Assembly: GCA_964030475.1 (NCBI GenBank)
Contig: CAXIPT010000001.1
Location: 8,083,687 to 8,147,686, forward strand
Reading direction: 5' to 3'
DNA: 64,000 nt
Origin: Tethya wilhelma
Taxonomy: Eukaryota > Porifera > Demospongiae > Tethyida > Tethyidae
The position numbers were made by a program, and so were the translations under genes. Positions 36,169 to 46,958 of this stretch are shown piece by piece. The notes beneath the pieces are model-generated. The model made no database searches and was not told where the DNA came from. It worked only from the letters and a program-made list of their open reading frames with translations. Numbering within the stretch: the stretch's first letter is position 1; the number at the start of each line of letters is the position of its first letter.

Positions 36169-38095
36169 CACACACTCATGCTTACACTCACATTCACTCT
36201 CTCTCACACACACACTCTCAGCGGTCCGACTACCTTCATCGCAAGCTCTATGAAGAACTCTCGGACTTTCCCAACGTCTACTTCCCCACATGGCGTATGG
36301 CCACTATTTGGGGCGGAGCCTCACTGCTCCAGATGTTGCTGAGATCCATGGAGGACCTGGAGTATCTGTTGACTGACTGGTCATGGGATTACTTCATCAA
36401 CCTCAGTGAATCAGACTACCCGTTGAAGTGAGATAGAGTCCATGTACATCACACTCTGTGAAACATCTGTCATCAGATGGTTGTTGCATGTGAAAAATAC
36501 TGTACATATAACTATGACCATTATGCAATCAAAATTATCATGATTCTAAGTACATTTGCAAGTTTCCATTGAGACAGAGAGTTATCTATTAGTATTGTGT
36601 TTCTTCATTTCCTAATTACTGTACCTACATTGTATGTGTATGTATAGGACTAATAGTGAACTTCAGAAGTTCTTGAGAGTCCACAGAGGGAAGAACTTTG
36701 TGAAGACGCACGGAGGAGACATCAGGAAGTGAGTGGTAGACTAGTGTGTGTCTAGGTATTTGTTTGACTGGTAGGTTGCTAGGAAGAGTCCCCCAAGCAA
36801 TTCATTTGCATGTCCAGCTGTTGTTGTGTAGGAAGTGTACTTGTTGACATATTGGCATGTATTGTGTGTAGTAGACACCTAGCTGGCTGTAGTTGTGGTC
36901 TTGAGGCTATTGAAACTGAAAAACAAAAATTAATGTCTGCCTTGATTGTGGAGTGACCTCAATATTGATCACCTTTCAGTTTAGTTCTACATGTTTTGCT
37001 GTATATTGCCTGGAATTATCCTGCTCTGGAAATACTGTACTCCTAAAAGCCAGCACTCACCAGCAATGATGCATGTGTGAACATGTATGAGCATTCTAGT
37101 TATAGCCACTTATCACAATATTAGCTGTGAACGTGTATAGGCCCTCATTTTCACTGTGTTGAATTTGAATTGAAGCATTTCCTGTCTCTGTGAGGAGAAT
37201 AAAACATACAATAATAAGGAGTGTTCTGGGGATCTCTTGTTACAGACTAAACAAGACAAAAATGAGGTTTGGAGGCATCACTAACTAACTTAGCCAATTA
37301 TTCTTATCACTCTATCAGCCCTACCAACCTTGTGTAGTCTTGGTGATTGGGTCTAATGAAGTGGCTGTGTATGGCAGGGCTCCCCACATCCTCTCCAGTC
37401 AGGACCTCCGTTGCTAGGTGCACGACAAGAGCTCCACAATTAGATCCCTTCTAATTGGTGCCTTTCCCAGGGAGGGCCCAGTGTAAACTAGTGTGGGAAT
37501 GAGGTGTCTCTACCTTAAGGATGTGGCATCCCTAACACAAACTCAACCTGGGCTTTTTATTCCTTTCCTCTACCCAATAGCTAATGTGTTATTAACTATT
37601 ATCCTAGCAGATTCAATAGGCATGACTGTAGCTCTGAGTGGGCATGCTTATTCTCTCTAGCTATGCATGGCACTGGTATGCAACAAGCACAAATGTCTGA
37701 CTATATTGAATTTATCTGACTCAGAACAGTTTTGGTAGATTGCACACTAGCTGAGATAGTACAATAATGATCGTTATGTATTTCTTTGTCCTAGATACCC
37801 AACAATTGCAACTATTGGTACACTTCAGTGTGTTATGTAAGTACAGTACACTTTGTTTTTCTCACTTCGTCCCCTCAGGTTCATTCAGAAGCAAGGTCTT
37901 GATCGTACCTTTGTGGAGTGTGACAATCACATGTGGAGGGTGGACACGAGGCCCCTCCCCAAGGACATTGTAGTGGACGGGGGTAGTGATTGGATTGCCA
38001 TCCACAGGAACTACTCCCGATACCTTGTCACAAACAAGGAGCGCTACCTCCAGAGTTTGAAGAGATACTACGAGTTCTCATTGCTACCAGCTGAG

Positions 38096-38143
<48 letters not shown>

Positions 38144-38689
38144 GATATAGTCTCGTTCTCAGGCTCCTCTTTCAATATTTCCAAGGAAAGAGCCTGGGAA
38201 ATGGGCTATGAAGGATAGTCTTGACACCCATGCTACAACAAGATAGAATATGGTATGTGTCTGAGCACAGCAGATCTCACTGGGTGAATGTGTAGACAGT
38301 GTAGGATTTGTGTACTGCTGTATGGCTGGTATTGCATTGCCTCTTGTCCTTCTCTGCAGTCTTTCTTCCACACTGTCATTCGAAATGGTCCCTTGTGCGC
38401 CACATTTGTCAAGACCAACCTCAGAATCACCAACTGGAACAGAAAACTAGGCTGTAGGTGTCAGTACAAGCACATTGTGGATTGGTGTGGGTGTTCGCCA
38501 AATGACTTCCTTCCCAAAGACATCACAAGATTAAGAGTAAGTGACCAGTTCATGTTGTTGCATGCATGTACATGTATGTATGTAGTGAGACCCTTTACCA
38601 TTTTTGGATGCTTTAATTGTGTGGCAGTGTTCACATGTACATTTATGTATATATAATTATTTGCATTTTCCCCCCGTTTTCAATCTTGT

Positions 38690-38741
<52 letters not shown>

Positions 38742-39469
38742 AATTCTGGTGATCATCACTTCTTTGCTCGTAAATTTGAAGCCATTGTCAACCTTGAAGT
38801 GATCAACCTTCTTGATGCCCACCTCTACCATCCCTACCCCTCTGACACACCTGCACTCTCATCATACTGGGAGAGTGTCTACCACATGGACGACGACCTC
38901 ACCAAACCCTCCAATGCACGATACAGTGCCTATCAGTCGTTCCTCCGCTCCAGCTTGAAGCTGCTCTACTCCGAGCAGTCTGAGAAAGGAGGGGGGGAAG
39001 GGGTGGAGTGTGGCATCCCCAAACAGGCCATGGTGAAGGAAGTGAGTGTGTATAGGTCGCGTGACGAGTTCAAGGGACTGGTTGTGACGCTCCGTGATGC
39101 ACTGTCGTCTGGTTTGACTCCTCCTGAGTTTGAGATCTTCCTCACTCCGGTGATCTTCTTCAAGAGGTTTGACTACGACAACCCTCTGGCCAATAGGATC
39201 TTGTCTCTTGAGGTCAGTTCAACTGGTCAGTGTATCACTTATTATCTACCTGTATCTGTGTGACTATATACATTGCAGTGCTCTATATGTGTACTCTGTA
39301 GCCTCGTAAACCAGGTCCTCCCCATGTGCTTTATATAGCAATAATCATAGGAGGGAAGGCTTGGTTTACAAGGCTACATGTATGTACTCTGTATATGTAC
39401 AATAATAGTACAGAGATTTTTCCACCATCAAATTTTCTGTCAATAAAATGGTTAAACTTTTATACATAC

Positions 39470-39544
<75 letters not shown>

Positions 39545-40178
39545 CCTATAGATTGGTAGTGAATGGGATGGTAAAGAGAGTATATTCCGTAACCATGGCA
39601 GTATCCTTGGTGCCTGGGATGAGCCGGTGGCCGCCATAAGACTCACTGCTGGTAGACTGGGGGACATCAATATCATCTGGGACGATCCTGTCGGTGAGAG
39701 AATAGCCACCTACCCAATGAAACTGGAGGCCATCTGGACCGTGTCCTTCCACAAGCCAAAGATAGAGAGGCCCATTAGACCAGGTGTGTGGACAGTGAAG
39801 CTAGAGATGCCCGACGGTGCCCAACTCATGCAAGTCAAGTTCCTCGTGATCCCAATCACCCACGAGAACAAGGAGCCACTTGGGATGCCTCAGGCAGTTA
39901 ACGCACGACGGACCAACACTGTCAAACCTAGCTTGGACTCTAAGGAGTTTGCAAGATGGAAGAGTAATGTGTCTAAGTCTGGTAGCCAGTTGGAGGAGTG
40001 GGTGGACCAGTTGCTTTTGGACCATTGGAATATCGAGGGTTATTGTAGAACACACGTGTCTGAGAGTGGGAGCAGGTGCTCTTGGATTCAAGACTGTGTT
40101 TCCAGTAGTTGGAGTACTTTTTCACCTGATCCCAAATCAGAGGTCGGTGAAGTTCAGCCTGATGGAAGGATTAGATGA
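29871..40178 (+). CDS. XYLT: Protein xylosyltransferase (glycosaminoglycan initiation)
   Basis: Eight exons sum to 2580 nt, 859 codons plus stop: 29871–30059, 33508–34119, 36222–36427, 36648–36728, 37879–38095, 38360–38536, 38742–39212 and 39552–40178. Human XYLT2 is about 865 residues. Exon 1 gives a type II Golgi anchor ([19 protein letters not shown]). After a Pro/Lys-rich stem come the GT14 core ([58 protein letters not shown], with WCGCSPNDF) and the C-terminal Xylo_C domain ending [13 protein letters not shown]. The enzyme transfers xylose from UDP-xylose to Ser of proteoglycan cores. Intron 1 is 3.4 kb, long for this window. Introns 2, 5, 6 and 7 carry dinucleotide tracts next to splice sites. 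Confidence 0.96.
34141..34187 (+). repeat. (GT)n tract near the 5' end of XYLT intron 2
   Basis: 47 bp of uninterrupted GT begin 21 nt after the donor of exon 2. Confidence 0.95.
34601..34670. repeat. (GTGA)n microsatellite
   Basis: About 17 copies of a GTGA/GAGT tetranucleotide with a few substitutions, inside XYLT intron 2. Confidence 0.9.
36083..36175 (+). repeat. (CA)n tract near the 3' end of XYLT intron 2
   Basis: 93 bp of nearly pure CA with four interruptions end 46 nt before the acceptor of exon 3. It is complementary to the GT tract at the other end of the same intron. Further CTCACA/CACACT runs continue to the splice site. Confidence 0.95.
38096..38139 (+). repeat. (GT)n starting at the donor of XYLT intron 5
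   Basis: The donor GTGAGT runs directly into about 20 GT units, so the first 44 nt of this intron are microsatellite. Confidence 0.9.
38693..38739 (+). repeat. (CT)n polypyrimidine tract before XYLT exon 7
   Basis: A CT microsatellite of about 45 bp leads directly into the CAG acceptor at 38741. Confidence 0.93.
39297..39378. repeat. 82-bp palindromic repeat (MITE-like)
   Basis: It begins TGTAGCCTCGTAAACCAGG and ends with the near-perfect inverse CTTGGTTTACAAGGCTACA. Related TAGCCTCG…CCAGGCTC words occur at about 16089, 38150 and 50722, suggesting a dispersed family. It lies in XYLT intron 7. Confidence 0.6.
39472..39541 (+). repeat. (CT)n polypyrimidine tract before XYLT exon 8
   Basis: About 70 bp of pure CT end 10 nt upstream of the exon 8 acceptor. 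The same tract, at different lengths, accompanies the pseudo-copies at about 41844 and 42605. Confidence 0.95.
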
Positions 40179-41044
40179 TAGTGTATGTATATGTTTTTGT
40201 GTGTATGTATTGTGTATGCACTGGTTATTTTAGTTTTATGTTACTGTGATTCAATAATTTATTAATGTTTGCAAATTATAAACTTCATCTGATAATTAAA
40301 TCTAAGTACATGCCAACATTAGGGCTATAGCATATATAAAACTAAAACACTTGGATAGTATTCATGCAAGTGTTTTATAGTTTAATATATGCTGTTCTGT
40401 ATCACAAACATAACAGTATCCATCTCGAGATCTGTCAGTGGTTACATCTACTGGGAAATTGAACTGCCCATTATCATAGTTATCTGGAGATGTTTCCTCT
40501 AGTATCTTAAGCACAAGGCTTGAATGGTTTGTGGACATATAATATTTTATAGAAGGTCTTGTTTGGGTTTAGCTCATAGAGAGGAGCTGGAATTAGAAAA
40601 TCAAAAGACACACTCAATTACTTTACATAATTTATGCTAGTAGGAAGAATGTAGCATAAGCATCAATGACTGATGTGCGACTGTCCCAGTTTCTTCAAAA
40701 GAAAGTGAACATGAAACGAAATGGCTTCCAAGGGAACACCATTAGTCTGAAGTTGCGGTCGTGCAGTTCAATCGTTATAATTATAAGATGATAAGGACCA
40801 GAGGGTACACTGCTATATATACCATAGGCCATGCAGAGCCAGAGTCTGGAGAGTGTCTGTGTGGAGACAAAGGGTTTTAGGAAAAAATGTGCGAAAGAAA
40901 TCTAGATTTGAAAAGCCATACAAAGCTAAGTTTAATTTTGCCACTACAAAACCTATCCTGTAATTTTTTACCGCTCAGTTTAAAACAATCTGACTAGAAT
41001 GCTGGAAGTGACACTGCTTAACTAAAAAAAGCACAAATTAAAAA
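40179..41044. other. Intergenic with a duplicated TRIM-NHL 3' end fragment
   Basis: 40396–40472 is a minus-strand copy of the last ~25 codons of the TRIM-NHL gene at 43269 (TDRDGYCYVCDTYNHR region), with a 4-nt insertion. It follows XYLT 3' flank in the same order as at 43050–43360. Nothing else is recognised. Confidence 0.7.
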
Positions 41045-41440
41045 TTAATAGAAAATGGTGAGAGGACCATAAGCTACAAGAATGCACTTCCAAATGTTCT
41101 TTGCTCCATCTACACATTTGAGGTCAAAGGAGTAAGCTGGTAAATAGTGGCTGTCATTACACTGTCCACAGAGTACTCCAACTCTGTTGAGTTCATCACA
41201 CATGTACCCATTAAGATCACTAATATTGGGAGGTAAAGGGAGGTAGACTTTGTCAAGTGTCAATTCTTTATTAGCACAGTTGTAAAAGCAAGCACCAAGA
41301 TACGTTTTGTTTTGTTGTTCATCGGTTGTCACACAGAAACAGTTTAATACTGATCATGATGAAGTCATTGTAGCATTGTCACATCTAACTCTGTTTTCAT
41401 GATCATCTCTGCAATTGCAAGGTATCAGTACTGCGAATAG
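41045..41440 (-). pseudogene. Cys-rich membrane-protein fragment, family not named
   Basis: A minus-strand frame encodes a Cys-rich extracellular-type segment (CNCRDDHENRVRCDNATM, CFCVTTDEQQNKTYLGACF, DELNRVGVLCGQC) running into a hydrophobic stretch (NIWKCILVAYGPLTIF) that looks like a first membrane helix. I associate such LCGQC-plus-helix ends with large uncharacterised sponge and cnidarian receptor-like proteins, but I cannot name the family. One in-frame TGA (at about 41357) interrupts it and nothing recognisable continues after the helix. I read it as a decayed or partial gene. Confidence 0.45.
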
Positions 41441-41839
41441 GGTGATGGTGGGCAATCACTGTTATATCTACAGTTCTTAATTTCCTCCTTACTTTATTGT
41501 TAAAGAACTGACTAGCTGTTTTTCTAGTGGCTGTACTTATCTCCCAATCACTAGCTGATGGGACAACAGATCCTGTTTATCTTGCATGGAAAAAATTATC
41601 GTTTTTGAAAGAAAATACATGTTTCTCTTTTTCACAATAGGAATGTGATTATTTTTTTAAGAGATTATCTTTTCCAATTCAACAGTATAGGTTAATTGTT
41701 TACAGTTCCTAGTAGTTACCTCGGTTTCATAAACACTCTCATCACACAAACCATGCACACAAAGTTGTGATCATCAGTAACCATAATCTATTATGGCATC
41801 AAATTTTCTGTCAATAAAATGGTTGAAACTCAATACGTG

Positions 41840-41887
<48 letters not shown>

Positions 41888-42601
41888 CCTATAGATTGGT
41901 AGTGAATGGGATGGTAAAGAGAGTATATTCCGTAACCATGGCAGTATCCTTGGTGCCTGGGATGATTACCCATTAAGATCACTAATATTGGGAGGTAAAG
42001 GGAGGTAGACTTTGTCAAGTGTCAATTCTTTATTAGCACAGTTGTAAAAGCAAGCACCAAGATACGTTTTGTTTTGTTGTTCATCGGTTGTCACACAGAA
42101 ACAGTTTAATACTGATCATGATGAAGTCATTGTAGCATTGTCACATCTAACTCTGTTTTCATGATCATCTCTGCAATTGCAAGGTATCAGTACTGCGAAT
42201 AGGGTGATGGTGGGCAATCACTGTTATATCTACAGTTCTTAATTTCCTCCTTACTTTATTGTTAAAGAACTGACTAGCTGTTTTTCTAGTGGCTGTACTT
42301 ATCTCCCAATCACTAGCTGATGGGACAACAGATCCTGTTTATCTTGCATGGAAAAAATTATCGTTTTTGAAAGAAAATACATGTTTCTCTTTTTCACAAT
42401 AGGAATGTGATTATTTTTTTAAGAGATTATCTTTTCCAATTCAACAGTATAGGTTAATTGTTTACAGTTCCTAGTAGTTACCTCGGTTTCATAAACACTC
42501 TCATCACACAAACCATGCACACAAAGTTGTGATCATCAGTAACCATAATCTATTATGGCATCAAATTTTCTGTCAATAAAATGGTTGAAACTCAATACGT
42601 G

Positions 42602-42653
<52 letters not shown>

Positions 42654-42728
42654 CCTATAGATTGGTAGTGAATGGGATGGTAAAGAGAGTATATTCCGTA
42701 ACCATGGCAGTATCCTTGGTGCCTGGGA
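41205..42728. repeat. Tandem duplication, two 762-bp copies
   Basis: 41205–41966 and 41967–42728 are essentially identical head to tail, apart from different CT-tract lengths and the last few bases. Each copy contains part of the Cys-rich pseudogene and about 70 bp of XYLT exon 8 with its CT tract. The near identity means the event is recent or an assembly repeat. Confidence 0.9.
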
Positions 42729-43190
42729 TGAGCCGGTGGCCACCATAAGACTCACTGCTGGTAGACTGGGGGACATCAATATCATCTGGGACGATCCTGT
42801 CGGTGAGAGAATAGCCACCTACCCAATGAAACTGGAGGCCATCTGGACCGTGTCCTTCCACAAACCAAAGATAGAGAGGCCCATTAGACCAGGTGTGTGG
42901 ACAGTGAAGCTAGAGATGCCCGACGGTGCCCAACTCATGCAAGTCAAGTTCCTCGTGATCCCAATCACCCACGAGAACAAGGAGCCACTTGGGATGCCTC
43001 AGGCCGTTAACGCACAATGGACCAACACTGTCAATTAATTAATATCAGTGAAGTTCAGCCTGATGAAAAGATTAGATGATAGTGTATTAGGTAATCAATG
43101 TTTTTGTGCATGTATTGTGTATGCACTGGTTATTTTAGTTTTATGTTGTTGTGATTCAATAATTTCAACTGACAATTAAAATCTAATTAA
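42558..43190 (+). pseudogene. XYLT exon 8 duplicate, internally deleted
   Basis: It reproduces the end of XYLT intron 7, the CT tract and exon 8 from [15 protein letters not shown] through [10 protein letters not shown] at very high identity. A stop then follows NTVN, because about 120 nt encoding the Cys-rich C-terminus are deleted. The 3' UTR-like sequence after the deletion again matches the real gene. No upstream exons exist here. A shorter fragment of the same exon is at 41893–41966. Confidence 0.9.
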
Positions 43191-43268
43191 AGTTGCTGCA
43201 CAGCAATATGCGTACATGAAATGCATAATTATACATGTCAACATTAGATAATATTATTTATTAAAAAT

Positions 43269-45579
43269 TTAAAACACTTGAATACGATGGTTGTATGTAT
43301 CACAAACATAACAGTATCCATCTCTGTCAGTGGTTACATCTACTGGGTAATTGAACTGCCCAACTTTAGTTCCACGACATCCAAAGCACACTATAAAAAC
43401 TCCATCGTTATCAAATACCGAGATATGATGGTTTCCAGTTTCAGATATGAACACATAATTTCCAGCTAAATGGACTCCACACGGTCTAGACAGATCACCT
43501 TCCTTTTTACCAGACTGACCAAACTGGAACAGCAGTTGACCACTTGAGTCAAACACAAATGTTACATTCTTTATCCTGTCCACAACATAAATTTTACTAC
43601 CATCGCTGGTGAAGGCAATGTCATTAGGTTCTTTGAGAACATCTTCTCCAAACGATCTCACCAAGTTCAAGTCCTGATCAAACACTTGAATTCTACTGTT
43701 ATCAGAATCACAAACATAAACTTGACCATCATGAAATCGAAGACCACTTGGGTTTTTCAGTATTTTCTTCATGTCAGTTGATTTAACTACTTGTCCTTTA
43801 TGCTTACAAAACTTTCTAAGTTTGTGGTCTCCACTCGTTATATACACATCACTACTAACTTCATCAATGGCTATACCTCTTGGGTTACTCATTCCTAGAT
43901 CCAAGGCAACGCACATCTTTTCCCTTCCTTTTAAAGTGTCAAAAACTGTGTATTGCAGTTTTTCATATTCTGTCACAAAAAGTTCGTCTGTATTCTGTGC
44001 TATCACCAGTCTATCAGGAGTTTTTAACCCTTCTATCACTCTCACTGGGGTGCCCATTTTGGTGGGTGGATAGTGAACAAAAATTTCTCGCTTGGCAATT
44101 ACGGTGGCATATATTCCAACAAGCAAGCCATGCCTTCCTCTCTTAACAGGTGTGTAAGAGATGGTGTACACCAATGGGTTATTGCTAGTACGAGATATAC
44201 TAGCTTCAACAATTGAGAGATCAACAAGCGAGGTTAACTCAGCAGACAACTTGACATTCTCGAAACCCGCTAGGTGATGCACTGTCAGCTCAATGGTTGT
44301 ACACTGCCCAGTCAGTACAGGCTCACTACCATCTTTCCACTCAGTTACAACTACACCGAGTCTCTGAAAAGCCTCTTTGAACTGGGTGGAAGGTAGTGGC
44401 ATGAGTTCCATGACATGTGGTTCTTCCACATCTAGTTTCATCTCCAGTGACTTGGAAGAAACTTCTTCAATCCGCGCTTTGATCGTTTCTTTCATTTCGA
44501 CAAGCTCCTCATCGCAGGCATTTTCTACTGTTTTGGTAACAAAGTCAACTAGGCTATCAAGGGTAGTCCCAAAAGGCTGAATATTTTCACACTGACTGTC
44601 AATTGCACCTAACTCACTATCCACTAATTCACTGGCTTTCTTGAGTGCAGTTTGTTTCTGTTCTTCGATGAAGGCAATCAGCTCATCATATGATGAAGAG
44701 ATTTCCTTGGCAAAGTGAACACCACGATCACCAACAGTGGACTTGAGAGTGTCTAACTGAGTGATGGCCTGTGAAGCCTTGGACTGGACGTTTTGTAGAG
44801 ATTCAACTGATGCTAGCATTTCCTCTTTAAAGGTGGAAGCTACAGTTTGCACAAAATCATATTTGTGACCAGCATGATCCACAAGTGTGCAATCTCTGCA
44901 TATCAACATGCTGCACTGGTAGCAGTATAGCTTCTTACGTTCATTTTCGTGTTTAGAACACACATATTCAGGTGGCCGGCTCACAGATGGAAGATGTTGC
45001 AACAAAGAGCCTTGTGCTACTGATAAATCTGAAAGAGAAATTACTTTGTGCATCTGAAAAATCTTCATACTTTTGTGAGCGGAGACACAGTCAGAGCATA
45101 TGAATAAGCCATGTTCAGGACAACTCTCACAAAAGGCTACAGCCTTTGCATTAGAACAGCTCTGACAGTCACTAGATGTCACAAGTTCATTCATAGAGAG
45201 GCCTTTCTTCAAGAGATGGTAGAACTCAACCATTCCATTTATGAAAAAGACAGTTGGAAGATTGTTGACATCATTTCCTACGACAGCTACTGGTGTGCGG
45301 CATTGGGGACAATCAATCTCTTGATTTTTTGAGTGATGAACAATTACAGTATTTATACAGTCTTTGCAGAAGATGTGCAAGCAGGCTAAAGCTTTAGGAC
45401 AATTGAAGATCTCCAGGCAAAGTGGGCATTCCAGTTGTTTGGCTAGCTTTTCAATGAGAGTCTCAGTCCTGTTTTCATATTAAATAGAGAACACAAAGAT
45501 TTATAAATATGGGGTGGGGGGGGGGTGATAAACAGAACAGGTCAGCTATACACATATATACTTACGACTGGATTGCCAT
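43269..45579 (-). CDS. TRIM-NHL protein (RING, two B-boxes, coiled coil, filamin, NHL)
   Basis: A 14-nt first exon (45566–45579, MAIQS) splices to 43269–45468, giving 737 codons in frame. The RING finger is CPLC…CLHIFCKDC…CPQC (residues about 17–62). B-box 1 is CQSCSNAKAVAFCESC and B-box 2 is CSKHENERKKLYCYQC…CRDC…H. A coiled coil spans about 190–330. A filamin-type domain (about 350–460) and NHL repeats (GVHLAGNYVFISETGNHHI, QFNYPVDVTTDRDGYCYV) complete the TRIM2/3/71 architecture. Such proteins are E3 ubiquitin ligases; in TRIM71/Brat-type members the NHL propeller binds RNA. Which subgroup this belongs to cannot be decided from sequence. The tiny first exon is unusual but restores a complete RING. 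Confidence 0.93.
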
Positions 45580-46070
45580 GATCACTCGATTCAGGTCAGT
45601 ATTGGTCGAACCGCACTTTATTTGAGGGTGGGGCATGTCATACCAAGCTCCATGCATGGGAATGGAAATTCCGGAACCGAAACATGGGGTTGGACTGTAG
45701 ATCAAGATCATGCCGGATTACTCAGCTTGCAAGTTATAAACTATTGCATGTTGAGACCTGTTATTTTACTTATATAATTCTATGTCATTTACATTGTTAC
45801 AAAAATCAAGGATATAATTATAACCATAATTTTCTACACCAATATATATTTTTCTATATAGCATGTCCGACCTGATCATGTTGTACAAAAATAATCAGCT
45901 AAACATGATACAAATCTCATTAAATGATTACAGTAGTCTTTAAAATTTCTATTGTTAAATCTTGAGTTGCAACTCATAGATAATTGAGAGATTTAATTCT
46001 ATCCAAACTCTTTTAATTCAAACTAATCTAGTTGCATAAGTAGAAAAACTATTAATCCGTTTATGTCATT
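45580..46070. other. Intergenic
   Basis: AT-rich after 45700, with no recognised gene or repeat. It includes the TRIM-NHL promoter side and the 3' flank of the gene at 46071. Confidence 0.5.
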
Positions 46071-46958
46071 CTAAGAGACATGATAGGCCTCAAGCCTTTG
46101 TATTCCACCATCAGTGACTTTAGCTTCAACCATCATATTAGTGTACCCAGAATCGAACTGAACTTCAATGGGCATCAACTGCACACCCGAATCCACAAGC
46201 ATTCCTTTCTTGATAAAATTGTAAGCAGCAACAAAATACGTAGGGTGGACAACGAACTGGCTAATCTTCCCTCCTCCAATTCCTTCTTGGACAGCAATAA
46301 GATCGCCATTGACCGTAAAACCAACTGTCATCTCAGGGGGAATCGTATTAGCTAGCTTGATGATGTCCTTACCGGAATTACCAAAGGAGTGTGTAGGCTT
46401 GGGATTGATGGTCGGGATTGTTGTTCCCTCGGCATAAGTTATATTGTAGCTGTTACCAAGTTGTGCAGGAACAATTTGCTGTTCGGAATAGATCCCAGGT
46501 GGCCCTGTCTGCCAGTTAGCAATTGCAACTCCATAGTCCATTTCCCATTGAGTCCTGCCAATTCCACCTGGAGGTAGTCCTACAACTTTCCAAGCAACAG
46601 ATTTTAAGCCGGGTGACAAAGGGAAGGTTTGATAGATTCCAAAGTAGTAAGCATCATCTGTCAAGTTTCTGAACTGCATCTCATAAAGTGTACCTTGTTG
46701 TTGAGATGCACCGGGTGGAGTTGGTTTTGAAACTGGATGAGGGGAAACGGTTGCAGAAGGTTTTTTAGGTCCAGAAGAATCTCCTGGTTTATCACCTGGT
46801 TTAGGAGATGCAGGATGCTTGGAATGATCATCATGTTGATTTCGACTCGACTGTCGATAGAAATTTGCTTGAAGTTGCATTAGGACAGACACACTGCCAG
46901 TGCCGCAGGGTGCTTGTCGAAAACTTGAGGGAAGCATTCTTTTCAGTAGCATAGCCAT
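46071..46958 (-). CDS. RhiA-like protein, intronless (copy 1)
   Basis: A single 295-codon frame. The first ~30 residues are basic and hydroxylated (MAMLLKRMLPSSFRQ), like a mitochondrial presequence. Then comes a Pro/Ser/Lys-rich linker, and from about residue 90 a beta-rich domain with MQFRNLTDDAYYFGIYQTFP, KSVAWKVVGLPPGG, MTVGFTVNGDLIAV and PTYFVAAYNF. The pattern resembles the rhizosphere-induced RhiA-type beta-sandwich of bacteria and fungi. That match is recalled from family patterns, not searched. There are no introns, unlike most neighbours. A paralog lies at 48380. Function is unknown. Confidence 0.75.
   Translation of the reverse strand: MAMLLKRMLPSSFRQAPCGTGSVSVLMQLQANFYRQSSRNQHDDHSKHPASPKPGDKPGDSSGPKKPSATVSPHPVSKPTPPGASQQQGTLYEMQFRNLTDDAYYFGIYQTFPLSPGLKSVAWKVVGLPPGGIGRTQWEMDYGVAIANWQTGPPGIYSEQQIVPAQLGNSYNITYAEGTTIPTINPKPTHSFGNSGKDIIKLANTIPPEMTVGFTVNGDLIAVQEGIGGGKISQFVVHPTYFVAAYNFIKKGMLVDSGVQLMPIEVQFDSGYTNMMVEAKVTDGGIQRLEAYHVS

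Noticed and set aside
35889..36431. 180-codon plus-strand frame rich in HTHTHT
   Set aside because: Most of it is the CA microsatellite of XYLT intron 2 read as protein; only the last part (from 36222) is a real XYLT exon.
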